DNA of 6,608 bases from Methylocystaceae bacterium (GCA_003152255.1 PLZT01000328.1:1-6608), one strand, 5' to 3'; shown: positions 1-4,759, counted from the first letter of the stretch. Notes: a model not told the origin generated them from the sequence alone. Program-made: numbers and translations.

Positions 1-1
1 C

Positions 2-487
2 GCGCAGGGCGTCGCTGGCCAGGCGATCAACGCCTTGGGAATCGTCAATGCGTTCGGATTGCCGCCGCTCACCGGCAACGCCTCGTCGAACCCCACAAAT
101 TCGCTGACGAGCTTCAAGGCCTCGGCGGCCTATGTCTGGGATCATACGATCAGCGGCACGGTCGGCTATTTCAGCGTGCGCGGCACGGCGGACGGGACGC
201 TGTATGGCAACGCTCTTCTGGGCCTGTCCGGTCCCTCCGCCTATGGCTCGCCGGACGGCAAGGGGCTGATCTTCGACATCGCCTATATGCCCTTCAGCAA
301 GGGCAGTCCGGGCCTCTATCCGTGGGCCAACGCCAAGATCGGCCTGTCCTATACGCATTACCTTCAGCTCTATGGCGGGACGACCAATTTCGACGGGCTC
401 GGAACCTATTACAACGGCAGCAGCTGGCGCTCGCACACGGCGACCGACAACAACACGCTGTTCCTCTATACCTGGATCGCGTTCTAA
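2..487 (+). CDS. Outer-membrane beta-barrel protein, C-terminal part (5' end outside window)
   Basis: The reading frame is open from the left edge and stops with TAA at 485-487, so about 161 C-terminal residues are visible and the start is missing. The protein shows alternating, aromatic-rich amphipathic stretches that look like transmembrane beta-strands (around SFKASAAYVWDHTISG, GLIFDIAYMPF, AKIGLSYTHYLQLYG). It ends in a terminal strand finishing ...FLYTWIAF. A C-terminal Phe on a strand with alternating hydrophobic residues is the usual recognition signal for the BAM outer-membrane assembly machinery. From memory, rhizobial and other proteobacterial outer-membrane proteins with a DNNTLFL-x-x-W-x-AF ending exist, some annotated as cytochrome-c-associated; no haem motif is visible here because the N-terminus is missing. 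Role in transport or electron transfer is unknown. Confidence is high for a real coding region and moderate for the barrel assignment. Confidence 0.8.
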   Translation, partial: AQGVAGQAINALGIVNAFGLPPLTGNASSNPTNSLTSFKASAAYVWDHTISGTVGYFSVRGTADGTLYGNALLGLSGPSAYGSPDGKGLIFDIAYMPFSKGSPGLYPWANAKIGLSYTHYLQLYGGTTNFDGLGTYYNGSSWRSHTATDNNTLFLYTWIAF

Positions 488-495
488 ACATCGAC

Positions 496-523
496 CGGCG
501 CCTCGATCAAAGTCGAGGCGCCG
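496..523. terminator. Hairpin between convergent genes, probable bidirectional terminator
   Basis: A perfect 11-bp inverted repeat (CGGCGCCTCGA at 496-506 and TCGAGGCGCCG at 513-523) surrounds a 6-nt loop. It sits 8 nt after the stop of the barrel gene and 6 nt before the stop codon of the oppositely oriented pirin gene. There is no long T-run on either side, so termination efficiency is uncertain. Position and stem strength make a shared terminator the most likely role. Confidence 0.7.
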
Positions 524-529
524 TCGCGC

Positions 530-1402
530 TCAAAACGGCGCGCCGTCAAGCGTTCCCATGCGGCCTTCCACATAGTCCGAATAGGCCTGTTCGATCGCCT
601 CGGTCGAATTGAACACATAGGGGCCGCGAAACACCAGCGGGCGCGGCGCGCGCTCGCCGCCGAGCAGCAGCACCTCCGTCGGCGTCGCGCCGGGATTGCC
701 CAGCATCACCATGGGCGCCGGATGCAGCAAGGCCAGTTCGGCGCGTGATGCTTCCTCGCCGCCGATGGCGGCCGCGCCCGCCAGCACGTAAATCGCCATT
801 TCGTGCGAGGGGTTCAGAGGCAGCGTCACGGAGGCGCCGGGCGCCAGCGCGATATGGATGAGCTGGGCCGGCCCTTGCAGCCGGATCGGCCCCGGCTCCC
901 CGAAATACAGCGCCAATTCCCCGCTGAGCAGTTTTATATGCGCGCCGGGCAGGGCGATTTGCGGCACGTTGTCCGCCGCGACCGAACCATAGCGCGGGGG
1001 CTGATCGTCGAAGGCGGCGGGCTGGCGCGTCCACAACTGCACGGTGTTCATCAGCCCATCGGCGCCGCCGCGCAGGATTTCCGCGTGAAGCATGCCGCGC
1101 CCCGAACTGATCCATTGCGCCCCACCCGCCGTGATCGTGCCCGCGTTGCCGAAGGAATCGCGGTGATCGTTCTCGCCGGACAGTAGATAGGAAATCACCT
1201 CTATCCCCGCGTGCGGATGCGCCGGCACGCCTTCGGGCGGCGGCTTGCCCGGACCGAACTGATCCAGAAACACGAAGGGTCCAACCGCCTCCAGCGCGGG
1301 CGTCGGCAGCGAGCGCAGCACCGCCACGCCGGCGCCGACGCTCGCTTGCGAGGGCGCGATCTTGAGCGCGATGGTCTTGTCCGCGACGTCGGTTATGGTC
1401 AT
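530..1402 (-). CDS. Pirin family protein (bicupin, quercetinase-like)
   Basis: A 290-residue protein of the pirin/YhhW bicupin family, normal in length for the family. The N-terminal cupin carries HPHAG at residues 62-66 and GMLHAEI at 103-109. This gives His62, His64, His106 and Glu108, the expected four metal ligands (His-x-His, then His-x-Glu) seen in human pirin and E. coli YhhW. The C-terminal half is the second, metal-free pirin-C cupin. Family members are cytosolic; some have quercetin 2,3-dioxygenase activity and others act as redox-sensing regulators, so the substrate cannot be read from sequence. I chose the ATG at 1400-1402 because a GGAG ribosome site lies 7 nt upstream (1410-1413). 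The open frame extends 71 codons further, but that part is Arg/Lys-rich and overlaps the neighbouring gene. The gene lies 100 nt downstream of the 185-residue exported protein on the same strand and may be co-transcribed. Confidence 0.95.
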   Translation of the reverse strand: MTITDVADKTIALKIAPSQASVGAGVAVLRSLPTPALEAVGPFVFLDQFGPGKPPPEGVPAHPHAGIEVISYLLSGENDHRDSFGNAGTITAGGAQWISSGRGMLHAEILRGGADGLMNTVQLWTRQPAAFDDQPPRYGSVAADNVPQIALPGAHIKLLSGELALYFGEPGPIRLQGPAQLIHIALAPGASVTLPLNPSHEMAIYVLAGAAAIGGEEASRAELALLHPAPMVMLGNPGATPTEVLLLGGERAPRPLVFRGPYVFNSTEAIEQAYSDYVEGRMGTLDGAPF

Positions 1403-1502
1403 AATTGGTCTCCACCAGTCATCGCGGGAAACATAGGGCGCGCCGCGCGGCGGCGCCACCGGGCTTGCGGCGCTTGCTTGGCGCTTCACGCGAGTTGGGG
1501 TT

Positions 1503-2060
1503 TTACGGCGTCGCGGTCGCGGCTTCCTGGCTCGCCGCCGGTTTATCTTTCGCGATATGCGAGCGGAAATCCTTTTTCCACAGCGTCGACCAGTCGATGC
1601 GCGAGGCGATGTCACAGCCCGCGGGCTCGCTGATCACGACCATCATGCTGTCGAGTTCGTATGACGAGAGGCCCAATAATTCTAGGGCGCGCTCTTTGAG
1701 ATGCTCGATGAACATGCCTCGGCTCTCTTCCCGCTGCGTGATCAGCCCGAGGTAGGCGAAGAATCGAGCGTCGCCGGCGGCGCCAATATGATCGAAAAGC
1801 GTCTTCGCCTGGAAATTGCGGGAAGTGGGGGAGACTTGAAGCGGGCGGTCGCAAGTTGGCGTGTCGAAAACCATCGGGTTGAGGAGTTCGCCGTCGACGT
1901 CGATGGTTCGCTTGAAGGAAAAACCGCGGCTGGTCATGAAATTCATGACCGCTTCGTCGATATGCACGTTCTCCCCGACGTCGTTTTGCGAAGTCGCCTT
2001 TATCGCGGCCGAGCACAGCAGCAAGGCCAGCAAGAGCCCCCGGACAAGCCAGCTATTCAT
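1503..2060 (-). CDS. Exported protein of unknown function, coupled to the exosortase gene
   Basis: This 185-residue protein starts with a hydrophobic signal sequence (residues about 5-20, LVRGLLLALLLCSAAIKA), so it is secreted to the periplasm or anchored by that segment. I do not recognise a named domain. Two cysteines in the mature region, Cys70 in FDTPTCDRP and Cys149 in SEPAGCDIA, flank the middle of the protein and could form a disulfide; the C-terminus continues IDWSTLWKKDF and a low-complexity Lys/Ala/Thr tail. Its ATG overlaps the last 8 nt of the exosortase gene (2053-2060) and has no Shine-Dalgarno of its own, which points to translational coupling and joint function. Exosortases are often paired with an accessory exported protein such as EpsI. 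This protein occupies that position, but I do not see a convincing EpsI signature, so the accessory role is inference from context. Confidence 0.85.
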   Translation of the reverse strand: MNSWLVRGLLLALLLCSAAIKATSQNDVGENVHIDEAVMNFMTSRGFSFKRTIDVDGELLNPMVFDTPTCDRPLQVSPTSRNFQAKTLFDHIGAAGDARFFAYLGLITQREESRGMFIEHLKERALELLGLSSYELDSMMVVISEPAGCDIASRIDWSTLWKKDFRSHIAKDKPAASQEAATATP

Positions 2061-2913
2061 GCTTCGCGCCGTCGATTGAAGCCCCCCACGCGCAGATCGC
2101 CGCGATGACGAACGACGCGGTCACGGCGAATATCTGGGCTCCGGCGCCATCGTGCCAATAGGCGAAGCTCTCGCGACCGAGCGAAATCGCATAAAGGCGC
2201 GCCGCGTTGAGCGCGATCATCGCGAGACAGGCCGCCGCGCCGAACTTGAAATCCGACCTGATGAATGTCGGCCGATGCAGTTTCGTCAAGGAAATCCAGC
2301 AAAGCGCCGCGAGCGAAATATTGTGAAAGGAAGAACAGTCGTTATAAATTCCGACCGTGAAACCTTGGGTCGAAATGACGTTTTCATGCCAGTCGAACCC
2401 GCCTCGCGTCAGTTTGAGGGCGACGCCGACGAGCGCGGCGTCGGCGCGCAGAAGATAGACGGTGAACAGACTAAATAACGTTGGGCCCCAAAGGGATTGC
2501 ACGGACAGAGCCCCGAGGACCGCGGCTCCCGCGCGGCCGTTCGATCCTTTTTCATTCCCCGCGTAGATATAGAGGGCCGCGAGCGTCGCCGCGATCCAGG
2601 TCGCCTTGCCGCTCGGCAGAAGATCGATCGCGCCGACAACGCCCGCCACCCAAAAGTCTCGGCGCGACGGGGGGGCGGACGATGTTTGAAGATAGAGCAA
2701 TCGCAGAACCGCGAACCAGCCAAGTATCTGGAATGCGCCGATACTCTCGAGACTGAGGGCCGTCGTGCCCCCATGTGTCATGCTTTGGGCGAAGGCCGAG
2801 GCGCAAAGAATCGACGCAAGCCAGATGAAAAGCTCTCGCCGCGAAAATTGGGCGCCGGCGTCGGCGATCGAGCCCATTCGGGTTGCATCCTCGAGCATAT
2901 GCATCGATCCCAT
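2053..2913 (-). CDS. Exosortase/archaeosortase family protein (membrane cysteine protease-transpeptidase)
   Basis: A 286-residue polytopic membrane protein with about seven or eight hydrophobic segments from residue 28 to 278. The family signature is in the C-terminal half: Cys193 in IYNDCSSFHNISLA, Arg239 in ALNAARLYA and His254 in YWHDGAGAQIF. The Cys, then Asn-x-x-Arg, then His about 15 residues later is the arrangement proposed as the catalytic triad of exosortases (EpsH/XrtA-like). These inner-membrane enzymes recognise a C-terminal tripartite tail (short motif, hydrophobic segment, basic cluster) and cleave or transfer the substrate. The start is uncertain. ATG at 2913 has no clear ribosome site, and in-frame ATGs at 2898 (GGGA 9 nt upstream) and 2877 (GAGG 11 nt upstream) are alternatives that do not affect the membrane domain. 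No glycosyltransferase or polysaccharide genes are nearby, unlike classic EPS-linked exosortases. Two putative substrates lie just upstream on the same strand. Confidence 0.85.
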   Translation of the reverse strand: MGSMHMLEDATRMGSIADAGAQFSRRELFIWLASILCASAFAQSMTHGGTTALSLESIGAFQILGWFAVLRLLYLQTSSAPPSRRDFWVAGVVGAIDLLPSGKATWIAATLAALYIYAGNEKGSNGRAGAAVLGALSVQSLWGPTLFSLFTVYLLRADAALVGVALKLTRGGFDWHENVISTQGFTVGIYNDCSSFHNISLAALCWISLTKLHRPTFIRSDFKFGAAACLAMIALNAARLYAISLGRESFAYWHDGAGAQIFAVTASFVIAAICAWGASIDGAKHE

Positions 2914-2920
2914 GGGCGAT

Positions 2921-2934
2921 TAGCGATATCGCTA
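2921..2934. promoter_or_regulatory. Perfect 14-bp palindrome in the exosortase 5' leader, possible operator
   Basis: TAGCGATATCGCTA is its own reverse complement and ends 7 bp before the most upstream exosortase ATG. A dyad of this length placed between promoter and start is typical of a dimeric repressor site, and as RNA it could also fold near the start codon. The binding protein is unknown. Confidence 0.4.
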
Positions 2935-3112
2935 CCCAATGCATGAAAAGAAATTTCCGCGCAATAAAGAGGGGACGAAAAACCGCCAGTTTTCTTAAAA
3001 TTTTGTGGATGTGTTGATTTCGTCGCGGACATGTGGCCGAACCAAGCGTCTTTGTTGCTCATTTTGGCGAAATGCAAATTCAGGAGCGCGATGGCCGCGA
3101 ACTCCATGGTCT

Positions 3113-3129
3113 CGCCGTGTGTCACGGCG
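3113..3129. repeat. Perfect 7-bp inverted repeat with 3-nt spacer
   Basis: CGCCGTG (3113-3119) and CACGGCG (3123-3129) flank TGT. It lies between the micro-gene and the exosortase gene. No T-run follows on the minus strand, so a factor-independent terminator in that direction is doubtful; on the plus strand a TTTGGTTT tract follows but no plus-strand gene is present. It may be a protein-binding dyad or an RNA-stabilising hairpin in a minus-strand read-through transcript. Confidence 0.35.
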
Positions 3130-3217
3130 TTTGGTTTCGCGATTTCACACGAATCGGAAGCAATGTTGTGCCGCGCATGGTGACAGGCGCCCGATCTCTC
3201 GCAAAACTCCCGATCGT

Positions 3218-3237
3218 GAAACCTCGGGGAAGGTTTC
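3218..3237 (-). terminator. Hairpin after micro-gene 1, possible terminator
   Basis: A 7-bp stem (GAAACCT at 3218-3224 with AGGTTTC at 3231-3237) and 6-nt loop lie 8 nt downstream of the micro-gene 1 stop codon. A short GTTTTGC tract follows about 11-14 nt later on the minus strand rather than immediately, so it may be only a partial terminator, allowing read-through toward the exosortase gene. Confidence 0.4.
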
Positions 3238-3245
3238 TCGACCGC

Positions 3246-3413
3246 TTACTTCTTCTTGAAGAAACGGGCTCCAAGCAACGCCCCGCCAACCGCGACCGCG
3301 GCGGGAATACCCAGGCCCAACAGCGGCGCCGGGCCTTTGCAGCCGAGGGCGCATTGAGCGAACACTGGCGTCGCCGCGATTACGAAACAAGCCGCTCCAA
3401 GAATTATACGCAT
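3246..3413 (-). CDS. Micro-protein 1 with signal peptide and exosortase-like C-terminal sorting tail
   Basis: A 55-residue protein. Residues 1-19 are a signal peptide (MRIILGAACF... ending VFA). Residues 20-27, QCALGCKG, form a tiny linker with Cys21 and Cys25. Residues 28-55 are the tail: PAPLLGLG, a hydrophobic segment (IPAAVAVGGALLG) and a basic end ARFFKKK. Motif plus membrane segment plus basic cluster is the plan of exosortase sorting signals such as PEP-CTERM, here with PAP instead of PEP. The two residues before Cys21 do not make a lipobox, so it is not an obvious lipoprotein. I chose the ATG at 3411-3413 because a GGAGAG ribosome site lies 6-8 nt upstream and the same site and start are conserved in micro-protein 2. 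A longer frame to 3497 would place the signal peptide internally. It lies 333 bp upstream of the exosortase gene on the same strand. No function is known; an inner-membrane two-helix micro-protein unrelated to sorting is the main alternative. Confidence 0.85.
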   Translation of the reverse strand: MRIILGAACFVIAATPVFAQCALGCKGPAPLLGLGIPAAVAVGGALLGARFFKKK

Positions 3414-3446
3414 ATCCGACTCTCCATCGCGACGCTCGTGCCGTTC

Positions 3447-3472
3447 TCTGGCTTGTATACAATCAAGCCAGA
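3447..3472. promoter_or_regulatory. 9-bp inverted repeat overlapping the micro-gene 1 promoter, possible operator
   Basis: TCTGGCTTG (3447-3455) and CAAGCCAGA (3464-3472) form a perfect dyad with an 8-bp spacer that covers the proposed -10 hexamer. In copy 2 only the CAAGCC arm is conserved, so the dyad is specific to micro-gene 1. It is a good candidate for a repressor site that would occlude RNA polymerase. Confidence 0.45.
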
Positions 3473-3481
3473 AAAGTGAAC
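3454..3481 (-). promoter_or_regulatory. Predicted promoter of micro-gene 1
   Basis: On the minus strand a -35-like GTTCAC (3476-3481) is separated by 16 bp from a -10-like TATACA (3454-3459), which ends about 40 nt before the start codon. Both elements and the spacing recur upstream of micro-gene 2 as GTTTAC and TAGACG, and the spacer GGCTTGATTG is identical. Conservation across the duplication, in a region otherwise diverged, is the main support. Confidence 0.5.
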
Positions 3482-3575
3482 GTCTCGCTAGCGCCAACTG
3501 GCCAATAGATCAGCTTGCGCTTTGAATTTGTGCGACCGAGTCACGATTTCGCGCCGCGCAAGCGTCGCCGTCGCC

Positions 3576-3592
3576 GTATTGCAAAGCAATAC
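3576..3592. promoter_or_regulatory. 17-bp dyad far upstream of micro-gene 1
   Basis: GTATTGC-AAA-GCAATAC is a perfect 7-bp inverted repeat about 163 bp upstream of the micro-gene 1 start. The corresponding part of copy 2 (around 4126-4137, GTTACAAAGTAC) is similar in sequence but keeps only a degraded dyad. It could be an activator or repressor site, or a hairpin ending an unseen transcript. Confidence 0.35.
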
Positions 3593-3728
3593 ATTTAGAT
3601 AACTCGTCGCCGCCGATCAGGAGGTTTACGCGCTTCTAGAAGCGCTGACGCGCGAGTGTTTCAAAGAAACTCCCGATCGCGAATATTTACCGAGGACCAG
3701 TAAGGGGCCTCGGAAGCGGCGTGTCGGG

Positions 3729-3751
3729 GCGCCTGATCTTGGATCGGGCGC
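3729..3751 (-). terminator. Hairpin after micro-gene 2, possible terminator
   Basis: GCGCCTGATC (3729-3738) and GATCGGGCGC (3742-3751) form a 10-bp stem with one imperfect pair and a 3-nt loop, 18 nt downstream of the micro-gene 2 stop. There is no T-run after it on the minus strand, so factor-independent termination is only possible, not clear. A second stem (3690-3713) follows. Confidence 0.4.
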
Positions 3752-3769
3752 GACCCTGAACTCGAACGC

Positions 3770-3943
3770 TCACTTCCTCTTTAGCAAGCGCGCTCCAAAT
3801 AACGCGCCGCCGACGGCGACCGCGGCGGGAAACCCTAGGCCCAATAGCGGAGCCGGGCCTTTACAGAGGAAGGAGGCGCACGGCCCCGCCCAAGCCGGCG
3901 CCGTGGCGAGGACGAAACAAACCGCTCCAAGAATCGCACGCAT
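3770..3943 (-). CDS. Micro-protein 2, paralogue of micro-protein 1, with exosortase-like sorting tail
   Basis: A 57-residue protein with the same plan as micro-protein 1. It has a signal peptide at residues 1-19 (ending APAWA), a linker GPCASFLCKG with Cys22 and Cys27, the motif PAPLLGLG (30-37), a hydrophobic segment, and the basic end ARLLKRK. From the second linker cysteine onward only a handful of positions differ from the paralogue. The linker between signal peptide and Cys differs in sequence and length (Cys-x4-Cys here, Cys-x3-Cys there). The ATG at 3941-3943 is chosen for its GGAGAG site, located as in the paralogue; the frame extends to 4000 without a better start. The tail is thus the most constrained part, as expected if it is recognised by the nearby exosortase. 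No function is known beyond that inference. Confidence 0.85.
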   Translation of the reverse strand: MRAILGAVCFVLATAPAWAGPCASFLCKGPAPLLGLGFPAAVAVGGALFGARLLKRK

Positions 3944-3987
3944 ATCGAACTCTCCTTCACTGCGCTTGCTCGCGCCGCGTTTTAACT

Positions 3988-4015
3988 CGTCTACAATCAA
4001 GCCTTAAACGTAAAC
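3988..4015 (-). promoter_or_regulatory. Predicted promoter of micro-gene 2
   Basis: Minus-strand GTTTAC (4010-4015) and TAGACG (3988-3993) with 16-bp spacing match the elements upstream of micro-gene 1. The -10 hexamer is poorer here, so this copy may be weaker or activator-dependent. Confidence 0.4.
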
Positions 4016-4019
4016 ATTG

Positions 4020-4037
4020 CGCCATCGCGAGATGGCG
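4020..4037. repeat. Perfect 7-bp inverted repeat upstream of the micro-gene 2 promoter
   Basis: CGCCATC (4020-4026) and GATGGCG (4031-4037) flank GCGA. The dyad begins 5 bp upstream of the proposed -35 hexamer, a position suited to an activator or repressor. Copy 1 has no equivalent of similar strength. Confidence 0.35.
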
Positions 4038-4057
4038 ACGGACCCGCTTGCGCCCCC

Positions 4058-4131
4058 AATTTGTGCAAGTAAGTTAATTTTGTTGCAGTTTCGCGCGGAT
4101 TGAACATCAGCTTTTGTCGCATTTTGTTACA
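4058..4131. promoter_or_regulatory. Cluster of TTTTGTYRCA-like elements
   Basis: ATTTTGTTGCA (4077-4087), CTTTTGTCGCA (4111-4121) and ATTTTGTTACA (4121-4131) are near-identical and in the same orientation; AATTTGTGCA (4058-4067) is a weaker fourth match, and only this one is conserved in copy 1. They lie 115-190 bp upstream of micro-gene 2 in an AT-rich segment. Start-to-start distances are 34 and 10 bp among the three good copies. They may be iterated binding sites for a regulator, or simply reflect local AT-rich bias. Confidence 0.35.
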
Positions 4132-4390
4132 AAGTACTTCATCGAGATAAGTCCTCGCCGGCATTGGCGATCCAGTCGATGGCTTGATCAAGACGAAATG
4201 CCAGCGGCGCGTTCCCGACGCGCTTGCGGCTCCGCTGAGCGGATAGGCGAATGACGTCATCCCTGAAAACCTGGCCATCACGCGCCGACGACCGACCGGC
4301 GCCGAAACGCTTCGCCATAGGCGTTGCTGAAGCGCGCGACGCTTGGCGGTGGTCGTTGCGTCGCGACTTCGCGCGTCCGAGCCGGCGACG
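4132..4390. other. Intergenic stretch between the duplication and the six-Cys gene
   Basis: Together with the upstream part of copy 2 this makes a gap of about 450 bp without a convincing gene. A minus-strand frame at 3997-4281 could encode 94 residues, but it lacks a ribosome site, overlaps the predicted micro-gene 2 promoter and resembles nothing I know. The remainder, 4282-4390, is GC-rich and I see no terminator or recognisable motif in it. Confidence 0.4.
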
Positions 4391-4759
4391 CTAGAAACAG
4401 TGATTGGCCTTGAGCTCGATCACCCAGGCGCCGCAGCTCTCGTGACGCCCCGGCCCCGACTGCTCTCTCACGCAGTTGTTGTAATTGTTTTCGATCGCGG
4501 CGCAGAGCGCGACCTTGGGATCGGCGACCGGAGGCGGCGCGCCCCCGCCGCGTTCGCCCTGGTATTCGCGTCGTTCGCGTTCCTCGTGCTCTTCATGCCG
4601 CATGTGCCGCAGACGTTCGCAGGCGCGCTCGTCCCCGCTTTCGCAAGCCTCGCGCAATTCATGCATATATTCTCGCCGCTCGCCCTCCTCCTGCGCGCGC
4701 GCGAGCGGAGCGGAGATCGCGAGAGCTAGTCCGGCGATAAGCAATAGCTTCGTTTTCAT
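4391..4759 (-). CDS. Small secreted six-cysteine protein of unknown function
   Basis: A 122-residue protein with a clear signal peptide (MKTKLLLIAGLALAISAPLARA, cleavage near residue 22). The mature part starts with a highly charged Glu/Arg/His-rich segment (residues 24-70) predicted helical, which contains REACESGDERACERL. That Cys-x-x-Gly-Asp-x-x-x-Cys spacing recalls Cys-bearing Sel1/Hcp-type helical repeats, but only one copy is present. A Gly/Pro linker (GGGAPPP, 71-77) leads to a C-terminal domain with Cys86, Cys96, Cys109 and Cys121. In total there are six mature cysteines (39, 47, 86, 96, 109, 121), an even number that suggests three disulfides in the periplasm. There is no lipobox and no sorting tail. 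The leader just before the ATG can form CTTCG-GGAAA-CGAAG, placing the purine-rich ribosome site in the loop. Divergent from tam. The function is not recognisable. Confidence 0.8.
   Translation of the reverse strand: MKTKLLLIAGLALAISAPLARAQEEGERREYMHELREACESGDERACERLRHMRHEEHEERERREYQGERGGGAPPPVADPKVALCAAIENNYNNCVREQSGPGRHESCGAWVIELKANHCF

Larger units (their letters stand above)
2914..3245. other. 332-bp intergenic region upstream of the exosortase gene
   Basis: I see no convincing gene here. Weak open frames on both strands lack ribosome sites and run into the flanking genes. The stretch 2940-3010 is distinctly AT-rich compared with its surroundings, as expected for the exosortase promoter on the minus strand, but I could not fix a -35/-10 pair. 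The region contains two dyads listed separately (2921-2934 and 3113-3129) and the likely 3' hairpin of the upstream micro-gene (3218-3237). Confidence 0.5.
3204..3610 (-). repeat. Copy 1 of an imperfect tandem duplication (micro-gene 1 unit)
   Basis: This unit and the one at 3667-4160 share, in the same order, these blocks: AAACTCCCGATCG (3204-3216 and 3667-3679); the micro-gene coding region; TACAATCAAGCC (3458-3469 and 3992-4003); GCTTGCGC-N4-AATTTGTGC (3513-3533 and 4046-4066); and a distal block around AGATAA...TCGCCG (3597-3611 and 4145-4160). The period is about 463 bp at the 3' flank and 524-548 bp elsewhere, because copy 2 has about 60 extra bases after its stop codon. The boundaries are approximate. 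Confidence 0.75.
3667..4160 (-). repeat. Copy 2 of the imperfect tandem duplication (micro-gene 2 unit)
   Basis: Partner of the unit at 3204-3610; the shared blocks are listed there. Compared with copy 1 this unit has extra sequence after the stop codon (about 3690-3750), which contains two stem-loops: CCGAGG 3690-3695 with CCTCGG 3708-3713, and the hairpin at 3729-3751. It also has an AT-rich upstream segment at 4058-4140. Non-coding parts have diverged more than the coding part, which suggests an old duplication with selection on the protein. Confidence 0.75.

Noticed and set aside
1403..1615. N-terminal 71-codon extension of the pirin reading frame
   Set aside because: The extension is Arg/Lys-rich, overlaps the end of the exported-protein gene in another frame, and a GGAG ribosome site with proper spacing supports the start at 1402, which also matches pirin family N-termini.
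2778..3125. Minus-strand 115-residue open frame overlapping the exosortase start
   Set aside because: It overlaps the exosortase coding region in another frame, lacks a convincing ribosome site and shows no domain.
3033..3479. Plus-strand 148-residue open frame antisense to micro-gene 1
   Set aside because: It has a GTG start without a ribosome site, and its composition is what a reverse frame of GC-rich coding DNA gives. The opposite-strand micro-gene has a paralogue and a conserved ribosome site.
3246..3943. Micro-proteins as lipoproteins
   Set aside because: The residues before the first mature cysteine (FAQC and AGPC) do not fit a lipobox, because Gln or Pro sits at -1, and the C-terminal tail gives a better explanation for membrane retention.
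3204..4160. Tandem repeat as an insertion sequence or CRISPR-like array
   Set aside because: There are only two diverged copies with a coding gene in each, no terminal inverted repeats, no target-site duplication and no transposase.
3997..4281. Minus-strand 94-residue open frame upstream of micro-gene 2
   Set aside because: No ribosome site, no recognisable domain, and it overlaps conserved promoter and upstream elements whose spacing in copy 1 does not preserve this frame. Kept only as a remote possibility.
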